Shown here in pieces: positions 28,118 through 36,155 of a DNA stretch of 48,587 bases. Position 1 is the stretch's first letter. Every line of letters starts with the position of its first letter. The notes under the pieces were generated by a model. The model saw nothing but the letters and a program-made list of their open reading frames with translations. It did not search any database and had not been told where the DNA came from. Source of the stretch: Gammaproteobacteria bacterium (lineage in GTDB: Bacteria; Pseudomonadota; Gammaproteobacteria; Arenicellales; Poriferihabitantaceae); assembly GCA_009842505.1 (NCBI GenBank), contig VYFG01000057.1, positions 1 through 48,587 on the forward strand. The letters run 5' to 3'. Both the position numbers and the translations under genes were made by a program.

Positions 28118-28915
28118 TCAATGACCGATCGTGAAATTGTTGTTGGCCCGATCGGTCCCGCTGATGAGGAAAAGCGGCCGGACGCCGTAACCCTGGGCCG
28201 GGTGCTTCTTGCCGATCTCGGCGCCAAGGGCATGGTCGTAGAAACTGGTTGCCGGCATTAGGCGGACGACGAAGGCGGCGCGGCGACGTTCGGTCCGGTT
28301 GGCCTCGGAACCGTGGATCATGTAGACATCATGGAATGAAACCTGTCCGGTCCGCAGCAGCAGCGACTCCGCCGTGCTTTCGTCGAAATGCTCCGGATCA
28401 CAGACCAGGTTGATGGTCTTGTCGCTTCCTTCCAGCCAGGAGTGACTGTACAGCTTGCGGGCCCGGTGGGATCCCGGGATGAACCGCATGGGGCCGTTCT
28501 CTGGTATCACGTCATCCAGAGGAATCCAGATGGTCAGCACCTCCAGCGGCCGGATCGGATAGTATTCCCCGTCCTGGTGCCACGGGGTTTCCTTTCCGCC
28601 CCGGGCAGGCTTGCCGAAAATCGTGGTTCCCCAGAGGATGATGTCGTCACCGATGAGCTGGCGTGCGATGGCAACCAGGCCGGGATGGTTCGCGAATTCC
28701 AGCCATCTTGCCGAGCCCCTGACCCCCATTGAACCGCAGGTCTGGTGGGGGGCCATGATGATATCGGGTGCGACGTCATCGTTCCGTGCCAGAAGCCCGG
28801 CGTATTCCCGGCGCATCTCCGCAATCAGTTTCCGGGGCAGTTCCCAGCGCGGAACGACCCAGCCCTTTTCATGGAAGAGGGCCACTTCTTCCCCGGACAG
28901 GCGGACCCCGGTCAT
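28118..28915 (-). CDS. Phytanoyl-CoA dioxygenase (PhyH) family protein
   Basis: PhyH-family enzymes are Fe(II)/2-oxoglutarate dioxygenases that hydroxylate varied small molecules. In this 265-residue protein the facial triad is visible as H113 and D115 in WHQDGEYYP and H201 in MIHGSEANRTERRRAAF, with an Arg at about 211 for 2-oxoglutarate. GPMRFIPGSH supports the double-stranded beta-helix core. The substrate is unknown; relatives act on osmolytes, quorum signals and phosphonates. It diverges from ridA and converges with the importer, so it has its own promoter to the right. Confidence 0.9.
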   Translation of the reverse strand: MTGVRLSGEEVALFHEKGWVVPRWELPRKLIAEMRREYAGLLARNDDVAPDIIMAPHQTCGSMGVRGSARWLEFANHPGLVAIARQLIGDDIILWGTTIFGKPARGGKETPWHQDGEYYPIRPLEVLTIWIPLDDVIPENGPMRFIPGSHRARKLYSHSWLEGSDKTINLVCDPEHFDESTAESLLLRTGQVSFHDVYMIHGSEANRTERRRAAFVVRLMPATSFYDHALGAEIGKKHPAQGYGVRPLFLISGTDRANNNFTIGH

Positions 28916-29231
28916 GATCCGGTCGTCTCTCGGGCCGGGCCGGACATGGCGGAGTGGCCGTACGGCCCCCGGCGGCGATGGTCGGTGCGCCGTCGTTCAA
29001 TCCGATGGAAGTTGCATGCACGGGACATTTTTGTCATCTTTGCGGTGGTGTGCCTGCCCGGAAAGGGTATTTACTTGTATCAGGGTTCGCACTATGCCGC
29101 AACGGGCCCGATTCGTGACGCCGGCTTGCTTCTGATTGCCGTGTCCAGCCTGATCCCGGGCTGCACCGGTTCGGGAAGACAGGCCCGCCAGACGCAATGA
29201 TTTACTGCCATTCCATCGGAGACGACAGACC
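28916..29231. other. Divergent promoter region between PhyH-like and RidA genes
   Basis: This 316-bp interval holds the 5' regions of the two divergent genes. No clear gene or palindrome was found. A plus-strand frame ending at 29200 has a hydrophobic stretch (LLLIAVSSLIPGC), but its position is at the C-terminal end and there is no start with a ribosome site, so it is not called. Confidence 0.4.
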
Positions 29232-29624
29232 ATGACCACGCGGATGAACATTTCCTCGGGATCCACCTATGAAGCCGCGTACGGGTACAGCCGTGCCGTC
29301 AAGGTAGGTGACACAGTGTATGTCGCCGGTACCGTGGGTCTTGACTACGAAACCGGAACCTGCGATCCGGATCCGGTCGTACAGCTGCACCAGATCGTTC
29401 GCAATATGGGCGCCGCTCTTGCCAAGGCCGGCGCGGATCTGAATGACATCGTGCAGATCACGACGTACGTTACCTCGGAGGAAGTGTTTGCCGTGGTCGG
29501 TCCCGCGCTGGGTGAGATCTTCGGCGATATCCGGCCGACAAACACCGCTCTCGTGGTCCGGTTCCCGGTTCCGGATGCCAAGGTGGAGATCTCGGCCGTC
29601 GCGGTCATCGGCTGTGGGAAATAG
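29232..29624 (+). CDS. RidA (YjgF/YER057c/UK114) family protein
   Basis: RidA proteins are small trimeric enzymes that hydrolyse reactive enamine/imine intermediates; others act in catabolic pathways of amines and nitro compounds. The 130-residue protein has VGDTVYVAGTVGLDYETG, the IVQITTYV segment, Arg110 in NTALVVRFPVPDAKVEI and Glu119, corresponding to the arginine that binds the substrate carboxylate and the partner acidic residue. RidA subgroups with accessory roles are common in catabolic clusters. It is followed by an enolase-superfamily gene on the same strand after 95 bp. Confidence 0.93.
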   Translation: MTTRMNISSGSTYEAAYGYSRAVKVGDTVYVAGTVGLDYETGTCDPDPVVQLHQIVRNMGAALAKAGADLNDIVQITTYVTSEEVFAVVGPALGEIFGDIRPTNTALVVRFPVPDAKVEISAVAVIGCGK

Positions 29625-29719
29625 TCCTTCGTGACCGGACCGGCACCCCCGCAAGCGGCCATGACGGCAACCCGGCCCTCGGGAGACACAATCCAACATC
29701 ACGTTCTTATCTCGATTCC

Positions 29720-30955
29720 ATGAAACTGCAGGACATACAAACCTGGGTAACCGTCCCGCCCGGCGGCATCGGCGGATCATTCTGGGTGATCGTCAGGGTC
29801 ACCACGGACAACGGGATACAGGGGATCGGCGAGTGTTACGGCATTCCAGTGTCTGGTGACATCGCCTGCCGGATGGTGGAGGACACGTTTCAGCGCTTCG
29901 TGGCGGGCACGGATCCGCACCAGGTGGAAACCCTGTTCCGCCGGGTCTATTCCGCGGGATTCACCCAGCGGCCGGACATCTCCATGATGGGGGTTTTCAG
30001 CGGCATTGAAATGGCCGTGTGGGACATTCTCGGCAAGGCGCATGAGCAACCCGTCTACAACCTCATCGGCGGACGCTTCCATGACCGCCTGCGTACCTAT
30101 ACCTACCTGTATCCGAAAGAACCGGGACAGGACGGGCGCCCGGCACGTTCCTCGGAGGACGTCTACCACGACGGTGACGCGGCCGCCAGGCGCGCGCTCG
30201 ACTATCTCGAGATGGGATTCACAGCGATCAAACAGGACCCGACCGGCCCCTACAGCTTCCAGGGAGGCAGGGAACTGTCGCTGCATGAACTGTCACGGAG
30301 CGAATACAGCGTGCGGAGAATCCGGGAGGCCGTGGGCGATAGGGCCGACATCCTGTTCGGAACCCACGGGCAGATGACCACGTCTTCCGCCATCCGCCTG
30401 GCCAAGCGGCTTGAACCCTATGACCCGCTCTGGTTCGAAGAGCCCTGTCCGCCGGATCAGATGTCCGCATTCGGCCGGCTGGCCGCCGCCACCAGCATTC
30501 CGGTGGCCACGGGTGAGCGGCTGACCACGCGCATCGAATTCCATGAAGCCCTCAAGGCGGGTGTCGCGATCCTCCAGCCGGATGTCGGGCGCAGTGGCGG
30601 AGTCTGGGAAACGAGGAAGATCGCGGCGTTGGCGGAACTGTTCAACGCCCAGATTGCCCCGCATGTCTATTGCGGACCCATCGCCCACGCCGCCGCCGCC
30701 CATGTCGGGTTCAGCAGCCCCAACTTCCTGATTCTGGAAACGATCCTAACTGGCTTCCACGAGGACATTCTGGTCCGGCCGCTTCGGTGGGAGGCGGGGT
30801 ATCTCATCGCCCCCGAGGAACCGGGGCTCGGAATCGAACTGAATGAGGAAGTGATGGAACGGCATCCCTATACCAGCGGCGGCCGGTTGCACCTGGAGAT
30901 GTGCCAGACCCCCCTGCCGTCCGACAACCGCAGGATCATTACCGAGATCGAATGA
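29720..30955 (+). CDS. Mandelate racemase/muconate lactonizing (enolase superfamily) dehydratase-like
   Basis: The 411-residue protein has the N-terminal capping domain and the C-terminal barrel of this superfamily, which abstracts a proton next to a carboxylate and usually dehydrates sugar acids. KQDP at 171-174 supplies the expected barrel Lys/Asp pair. At the usual first metal ligand the sequence is FGTHGQ (213-218) rather than a clear Asp. Later acidic ligands appear as WFEEP (Glu240/241) and GERLTT (Glu266), and the HVYCGPIAHAAAAH segment is at the end of the barrel. It resembles the GTHGQ-type dehydratases, whose substrates are often unknown; galactonate or other aldonates are possible. 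It probably forms a unit with ridA. Confidence 0.85.
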   Translation: MKLQDIQTWVTVPPGGIGGSFWVIVRVTTDNGIQGIGECYGIPVSGDIACRMVEDTFQRFVAGTDPHQVETLFRRVYSAGFTQRPDISMMGVFSGIEMAVWDILGKAHEQPVYNLIGGRFHDRLRTYTYLYPKEPGQDGRPARSSEDVYHDGDAAARRALDYLEMGFTAIKQDPTGPYSFQGGRELSLHELSRSEYSVRRIREAVGDRADILFGTHGQMTTSSAIRLAKRLEPYDPLWFEEPCPPDQMSAFGRLAAATSIPVATGERLTTRIEFHEALKAGVAILQPDVGRSGGVWETRKIAALAELFNAQIAPHVYCGPIAHAAAAHVGFSSPNFLILETILTGFHEDILVRPLRWEAGYLIAPEEPGLGIELNEEVMERHPYTSGGRLHLEMCQTPLPSDNRRIITEIE

Positions 30956-31033
30956 CGCCGGGCGGAGGGGCAGCCGGCACGATGGCGGCCCGCATTGCCC
31001 GCGAAGGCGTGCCAGGCAGGAGCCCGACACCGT

Positions 31034-31061
31034 CCGGACCGGATTGTTACGACCGGACCGG
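31034..31061. repeat. Imperfect hairpin between converging genes
   Basis: CCGGACCGG occurs at 31034-31042 and again at 31053-31061 with a 10-base spacer. Each copy is almost its own complement, so they can pair with one central mismatch. It sits between the converging dehydratase and ABM-like genes. There is no T run, so a terminator role is only possible. Confidence 0.3.
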
Positions 31062-31085
31062 TGCGCCTGGAGGCAGGTCGTCCGC

Positions 31086-31451
31086 CTACTGCCTGCGGAA
31101 TCCGTATTCCAGCACGTAGAACGAAGGCTTTAGGTCTGCCAGCGGTCCGCGAAGTTTGGCCAACTCGGATTCCGGCCCATGGACTTCCAGGCGGGAAATC
31201 TCGGAGATCTTGAGGGCTTCGCCAAGCAGGTCCCCGACGTTGTCCAGGTGCGCCAGAAGCCCCTCGGCGTCCACGTAGCCTTCCCGGCAGTGGGCGCTGT
31301 TGCCGTCAAAGCTGAAGCCGTAGTAGAGCACCTTCTCCTCCTGCCCGGTCCTGTCAACGAACTGTTCGCACAATCCCTTGAACTGCGCGAGGTTCTCGTC
31401 GGGCACGTCGAAATAGGGGACGATGGTGCAGCAGGTGTCGTTGGTGGCCAT
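31086..31451 (-). CDS. Antibiotic biosynthesis monooxygenase (ABM)-like small protein
   Basis: The 121-residue protein starts at an ATG preceded by a good AGGAG ribosome site; in-frame starts up to 31589 have no such site and pass through low-similarity sequence. The pattern CTIVPYFDVPDENLAQFKGL, EKVLYYGFSFDG and the C-terminal YVLEYGFRR suggests the dimeric alpha/beta barrel of ABM and quinol monooxygenase-like proteins. I cannot assign a reaction. It lies on the same strand as the flavoprotein and SDR genes, 248 bp downstream, and may belong to that unit or have its own promoter. Confidence 0.65.
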   Translation of the reverse strand: MATNDTCCTIVPYFDVPDENLAQFKGLCEQFVDRTGQEEKVLYYGFSFDGNSAHCREGYVDAEGLLAHLDNVGDLLGEALKISEISRLEVHGPESELAKLRGPLADLKPSFYVLEYGFRRQ

Positions 31452-31597
31452 GATGATTCTCCTTCGTCTTGTGTAACGGTTGTCATCCGGCGTTGCCGAC
31501 CGGCCAGGCAGGGCCGATTCGCAGCGAACGGAACAGCAGTTCCCGGATCTCGTGTCCGAAACCATATACCCGGGCCGAAATGCCGGCAAGTGGAGCC

Positions 31598-31616
31598 GCC
31601 CGCCGGCGCGGCGGGC
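31598..31616 (-). repeat. GC hairpin between flavoprotein and ABM-like gene
   Basis: GCCCGCC and GGCGGGC form a perfect 7-bp stem with a 5-base loop in the 248-bp space between the two genes. No T run follows. It could stabilise or attenuate the transcript that would lead to the small gene. Confidence 0.35.
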
Positions 31617-31699
31617 ACATGGAATGTCCGGTCATGTACGTGACCTGTCCGGTTTCACGGGCATTTCCCGGCAATGCCATGGGCTAGCAGGCCATGCCG

Positions 31700-33691
31700 T
31701 CATGCCGCCATGCCTGCCTTGCGGCCATCGTGGATCGCGAAAGGGGCCAGCCTGGGGGCGGCGCTGTCGCCGATGTTGACCGCGTCCACGTTGTGCTCGA
31801 GCAGGGACCGCCAGAGGGTGTCCTCGGCCCGGTTGACGGTGGCCAGCACCAGGGAGTCCGCCGTGACGAACTGCTCGGTCCGGTCCAGCAGGCTGAGCAC
31901 CCGGCATCCCTCGCCCGTCCACTCGACGATGGCGGACTCGGTGACGGACCGGACTTTCAGGGTCGCCAGGCGTTGCCGGAGAGGGAAATCCGCCGCGGTG
32001 CGCTGCAGCTCCTTCCCCACTAGCGGATCCGGTGTCACGATGGTGACTTCATGCCCCTTCTCGGCGAGATGCCAGGCGGTGCCGCCACCGCGCCAGTTGC
32101 CTCCTTCGTCCAGCACGATCACGCGTTGTCCCAGACGGGCGGCGTTGCCCATCACGTCTTCCACGGACCACACCGAGCTCGGGTCGTATCCCGGCAGCCT
32201 TTCGACCTGGGGCAGGACTTTCTGGAACCCGGATTCCGCCGGCAGTGATCCCGTCGCCGTAATGATCGTATCCGCTCCAAGGGCAATCACCTCCCCAGCA
32301 TCCATGGGCGCGTTGTACATGATTTCCACGCCAAGCTTGTCCAGCTGCCCGGCATACCAGTCGATCAGGTCGAGAATCTGGGCGCGGCGGGGCTGTAACC
32401 CGGCGAGCCGGAACTGTCCACCCAGCCGGTCCGAGGCCTCGGCCAGAACCACCCTGTGCCCGCGTTCCGCGGCGACCCGCGCGGCTTCCAGGCCGGCGGG
32501 GCCGGCGCCGATTACGGCGACGGATCCCGGCGTATCCGCCTTCGTGAACCGGTCGCCTCCCCACTCGAATTCCCTGCCTGCGGACGGGTTGACCAGGCAG
32601 GAGATCCAGTAGTCCCGGTAACGGCGGCCCCAGCACATCTGGTTGCAGGACAGGCAGCCACGGATGTCTTCCGGACGGTTCTCCCGGGCCTTGTTGGCGA
32701 GGTGGGGGTCGGCGATCTGGCCGCGCACGATGGAAACCATGTCCGCCTGTCCGGCAGCCAGCACGGATTCCGCGTTGTCCGGGGTACGGATATGGCTTTC
32801 CGCCATGACCCGCGCGTTCCCAAGAGTTGCCTTCAGCAATGCCGGCAGGGCCACACCCAGTTTTTCGGGATAGAGAAAAGTTGGCATCAGCTTGTAGAAG
32901 TCAAAGTAGCTCCCGGTGCCGCAGGTCACGTAGTCCATCAACCCCTGGCGGTCAAGGAGTTCGAGTATTTCCGCGAGCGCCTCGTTTCCGATGGACACCG
33001 GCACATCCGGTTCCTCGTTGACGCTGAGGCCGATGATGAAGTCCTCGCCGCAGGTCTTGCGTATCCGGGTCAGGATCTCCCTGGACATCCGGGTGCGGTT
33101 GTCCAGCGAACCGCCCCAGCGGTCCTGCCTGGTGTTGGACCAGGGGGTCCAGAACTGGTCCACCATACCGTGGTACGCGGCCCAGACCTCCACCCCATCG
33201 AACCCGGCCGCGCGGCAGCGCCTGGCGGCCTGGACAAAACCGTCGATGGTCTCCTCGATCTCGGCTTCGGTCATGGCATGGCTGCCGTCCGAGTCATGCA
33301 GGCTAGGCCGTCCCGAAGCCGACCAGTTGGGGTGATAGGAGTTGTCCGCGTCGCCATGCTGCCCGACATGGTAGAGCTGCTGCAGGATTACCGCGTCCTC
33401 GGCCTTCACCGCTTCCGTGATCCGGCGGAAATGGGGGACCACGGAATCGTCCCCGTGGCGAAAATTTCCCCGGGTCAGGACCGCGGCGGCATGCACCGGC
33501 ATCGGCTCAACAACAATCATGGCGGCGCCGCCCATGGCACGTTCCCGGTAATAGCCGAGATGGCGGTCTCCTGGAAGCCCCCCCTCGGCCATGTTGGCCG
33601 TGTGGGCGCCGAAAACGACCCGGTTGCGCAGGGTTAGGTGACGCAGCGTCAACGGGGCGAACAGGCGAGGGTAGGGCATGTGTTCCGTCAT
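31700..33691 (-). CDS. Trimethylamine-dehydrogenase-like NADH:flavin oxidoreductase (OYE fused to FAD domain)
   Basis: The 663-residue flavoprotein begins with an old-yellow-enzyme barrel (about 8-340), which binds FMN and the substrate. A 4Fe-4S site follows with Cys346, 349, 353 and 365 (CLSCNQMC...C). The C-terminal half has a dinucleotide-binding GAGPAG (395-400) and a second FAD/NAD region. This order is shared by trimethylamine and dimethylamine dehydrogenases, 2,4-dienoyl-CoA reductase and other degradative enzymes; the substrate is not evident. The start overlaps the SDR stop in ATGA, so both are translated together. A second in-frame ATG lies at 33679. Confidence 0.9.
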   Translation of the reverse strand: MTEHMPYPRLFAPLTLRHLTLRNRVVFGAHTANMAEGGLPGDRHLGYYRERAMGGAAMIVVEPMPVHAAAVLTRGNFRHGDDSVVPHFRRITEAVKAEDAVILQQLYHVGQHGDADNSYHPNWSASGRPSLHDSDGSHAMTEAEIEETIDGFVQAARRCRAAGFDGVEVWAAYHGMVDQFWTPWSNTRQDRWGGSLDNRTRMSREILTRIRKTCGEDFIIGLSVNEEPDVPVSIGNEALAEILELLDRQGLMDYVTCGTGSYFDFYKLMPTFLYPEKLGVALPALLKATLGNARVMAESHIRTPDNAESVLAAGQADMVSIVRGQIADPHLANKARENRPEDIRGCLSCNQMCWGRRYRDYWISCLVNPSAGREFEWGGDRFTKADTPGSVAVIGAGPAGLEAARVAAERGHRVVLAEASDRLGGQFRLAGLQPRRAQILDLIDWYAGQLDKLGVEIMYNAPMDAGEVIALGADTIITATGSLPAESGFQKVLPQVERLPGYDPSSVWSVEDVMGNAARLGQRVIVLDEGGNWRGGGTAWHLAEKGHEVTIVTPDPLVGKELQRTAADFPLRQRLATLKVRSVTESAIVEWTGEGCRVLSLLDRTEQFVTADSLVLATVNRAEDTLWRSLLEHNVDAVNIGDSAAPRLAPFAIHDGRKAGMAA

Positions 33692-34602
33692 GCCGCACCG
33701 CCGTCCGGGGGCACGGACTTCCCGGACGGCCCGGTCCCGGCGGGTCCGCCGTCATCCGGAATGACCCCCTCGCTCTGGCGGTCTAGAAACGCATCCAGCC
33801 CGCGGTCGGTGAGCAGCCGTTTCAGTATGGCCATCACCCGAGTCGGGAACGTGACGGGATACCGGATCCTTGGACGGGGACTTTCCAGTGCATGTACGAC
33901 CGCCTTCAGCACCGCTTCCGGGGGCAGCGTGTAACGGGCATCTTCTGTGGAATGCATGCGCTTTTCCAGTTCGACGTAGGTGGAACGGAACATGCTCTCG
34001 CGGTGGGCGATATGCTCAAGGTATTTCTTCAGGGCATTCTCCCGGAACCGGCTACGGATGGGGCCGGGTTCAACCAGGACGAAATGGACGCCGCTGCCCC
34101 GGTGTTCCAGCCGCATGGTGTCGGTCAGGGCTTCCAGGGCATACTTGCTTGCATTGTAGGGGCCGCGAAATCTCAGGCAGATGAAGCCAAGGACCGAACT
34201 GATCTGCACCACCCGGCCTGCGCGGTTTTCCAGCATCATGGGCAGAAGGCTGTTGGTCAGCTGCTGGGTGCCGAAGACGTTTGTTTCGAACTGCTCACGC
34301 AGGACTTCCCTGCTGATATCGATCATGGCGCCCGGCTGGCCGTAGGCCCCGTTGTTGATCAGCCCGTACAGATTGCCGCCTGTCAGTTCCCTGATCCTTT
34401 CGACGGCCTCATCCACGTTCCTTTCGTCGGCAAGGTCAACCCTGATGGTCTGGATGCCTTCCTGCGACAGCCTCTCGACATCCGCATCTGCGCGGCATGA
34501 GGCGATGACCTGATGGCCGCGTGCACTCAGGCCACGAGCAAGACAGTAGCCGATTCCGGTGGAGCAGCCGGTGACCAGCACGTAACGGTCGGTGTTTGAC
34601 AT
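33688..34602 (-). CDS. Short-chain dehydrogenase/reductase (SDR)
   Basis: The 304-residue protein has a classical SDR core: NAD(P) motif TGCSTGIG (11-18), NNGAYG (83-88, a variant of NNAG), catalytic Ser136, Tyr149 and Lys153 in the GPYNASK segment, and the PGPIRSRF loop. The C-terminal tail (about 255-304) is Gly/Pro-rich and probably disordered. The ATG at 34602 fits the family start better than the one at 34641. It overlaps the flavoprotein gene by 4 nt and is the likely first gene of the unit. Its substrate is unknown. Confidence 0.9.
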   Translation of the reverse strand: MSNTDRYVLVTGCSTGIGYCLARGLSARGHQVIASCRADADVERLSQEGIQTIRVDLADERNVDEAVERIRELTGGNLYGLINNGAYGQPGAMIDISREVLREQFETNVFGTQQLTNSLLPMMLENRAGRVVQISSVLGFICLRFRGPYNASKYALEALTDTMRLEHRGSGVHFVLVEPGPIRSRFRENALKKYLEHIAHRESMFRSTYVELEKRMHSTEDARYTLPPEAVLKAVVHALESPRPRIRYPVTFPTRVMAILKRLLTDRGLDAFLDRQSEGVIPDDGGPAGTGPSGKSVPPDGGAA

Positions 34603-34649
34603 GGGAATGACTATGTTAGTGATGGGTCTTATGAAGATCAATTGACGAT

Positions 34650-35154
34650 ATGCCCTTGGCCATGGGCACCCAGGCCACTTATTGTACTGTTGTATTTTGC
34701 CTTCGCCCCAGGTCTAGGCGGAAGCACGACCTGCGGACGCAGACGGCGGGTGCGTGCCGGTATGTCTGGAACCGGACACTCGCAGAAGTCGAACGGCAAA
34801 CGGGGAGGCACTGCAGGCGGAAGCGCACATTCTCCCGGACTGGACGGAAGCGCAGGTGGCGGAGCTGAGGGCCCTGATGAAACCGGTCCAGCCCTCGTTT
34901 TTCTCACTGGGAAGGGAATTCACGAAATTGCGGCGCCATACGGCATGGCTTTCGGACGCGTCGTTCGCTCCCGTCGGATACACACTCGAGCAGCGGGCGT
35001 TCGCCTGGCAAAGGTATTCAGGGGAAAGGGAGGCCGCCCCAGCTTCAGGGTACGTGATCCTGGCCTGGCGAAAGGGATTTCCGCGACTCCAGACGATCGA
35101 CGCGCTGTTGCACGCGGTCAGTCGTGTAACATGACCTGTGTCAAGATGTTGTAG
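34650..35154 (+). pseudogene. tnpB: Decayed TnpB-like (IS200/IS605-type) transposon remnant
   Basis: Parts of a TnpB N-terminal half are spread over three frames. The first frame has AGACRYVWNRTLAEVERQTG near 34747. A second frame starting about 34800 has SFFSLGREFTKLRRHTAWLSDASFAPV and YTLEQRAFAWQRY. A third frame near 35020 has GKGGRPSFRVRDPG and PDDRRAV. These correspond in order to the early TnpB motifs, so there are at least two frameshifts; the RuvC-like catalytic Asp/Glu residues that come later in TnpB are missing. No transposon ends or TnpA gene were found. It fills most of the 587-bp gap between the SDR and Gfo genes. Confidence 0.7.
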
Positions 35155-35189
35155 TACCCTACGGTGATCCAAGGTATCAAAACAGCAAC

Positions 35190-36155
35190 ATGACCGGCCA
35201 GGTTAACGTGGCGGTGGTCGGGGTGGGTTACCTCGGCCGGATTCACGCCAAGATCTATCACGAGATGCAGGAGGCGGCCCTGGTGGCAGTGGTGGATACC
35301 AACGCGGAGGCGGCGGACACGGTTGCCGGCCAGTACGGCTGCAGGGCGTTTCATCATCTGAATGCACTGCTCGACAGCGGTATGGACATCCATGCCGTCA
35401 GCGTCGTGGTTCCCACCAGCATGCACCTGGCCGTTGCAATGCCGTTCCTGGATCACGGGGTGCACATGATGCTGGAAAAGCCGGTGGCCCCCACCGTCAG
35501 GGAGAGCGAAACCATCGTCGAACAGGCCCGCGCAAAGGGCGTGATCCTGCAGGTTGGACATCTGGAGCGGTTCAACGCCGGGGTGATGCGGCTGGCGGAA
35601 CTGGCCCGGGACCCGCGGTTCATCGAGGTCCACCGCCTCGGTGAGTTTGACGGGCGGGCCACGGACGTGGACGTGGTCACTGATCTCATGATCCATGACA
35701 TCGATATCGTGCTTTCCCTCGTGCCCGCCGAACTCACCGCCGTTTCCGCCAACGGCACGCGTGTCATCACGGATCACGCCGACATCGCCAACGCGCGGCT
35801 GGAGTTCGCCAACGGGGCGGTGGCCAACGTGACCGCCAGCCGGGTGTCACGCAACCGGTTCCGCCGGATCCGGGTATTTGCACAGGAGCATTATCTCGGT
35901 CTCAACTTTACCGACCAGCAGCTCGAGGAAGTCCGGCCCGGGGAGCTGGACCCGGAAAACGGGTATCCCAGGCTGGTCGAGCGCTCCATCGAGGTGACGC
36001 CCCAACTGCCCCTGAACGCGGAGCTCGCCCACTTCATCGACTGCGTGCAAAGGGGCGCCCGTCCCCTGGTCAGCGGCGAGGACGGACTGCTTGCCGTCAA
36101 GGTGGCGGATCTGGTCAAGCAGAAGATCACATCATCCATGGAGAACATGTCATGA
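35190..36155 (+). CDS. Gfo/Idh/MocA-family NAD(P)-dependent oxidoreductase
   Basis: The 321-residue protein has the N-terminal Rossmann fold with GVGYLGRIHA (11-20), the NAD-site Asp in VVDTNAE, and the EKPVAPTV motif (Glu96-Lys97-Pro98) that holds the catalytic lysine. The central QVGHLERFNAG segment and the later IHDIDIVLSL stretch fit the sugar/UDP-sugar 3-dehydrogenase side of the family. A UDP-GlcNAc-3-dehydrogenase like GnnA is one possibility, but no partner aminotransferase is near. The ATG of the AlaX-like gene overlaps its stop (ATGA), implying coupling. Confidence 0.88.
   Translation: MTGQVNVAVVGVGYLGRIHAKIYHEMQEAALVAVVDTNAEAADTVAGQYGCRAFHHLNALLDSGMDIHAVSVVVPTSMHLAVAMPFLDHGVHMMLEKPVAPTVRESETIVEQARAKGVILQVGHLERFNAGVMRLAELARDPRFIEVHRLGEFDGRATDVDVVTDLMIHDIDIVLSLVPAELTAVSANGTRVITDHADIANARLEFANGAVANVTASRVSRNRFRRIRVFAQEHYLGLNFTDQQLEEVRPGELDPENGYPRLVERSIEVTPQLPLNAELAHFIDCVQRGARPLVSGEDGLLAVKVADLVKQKITSSMENMS

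Noticed and set aside
28745..29200. Plus-strand frame ending in a hydrophobic stretch and Cys, like a lipoprotein signal
   Set aside because: The hydrophobic part is at the C-terminus of the frame, and the first half is antisense to the PhyH-like gene.
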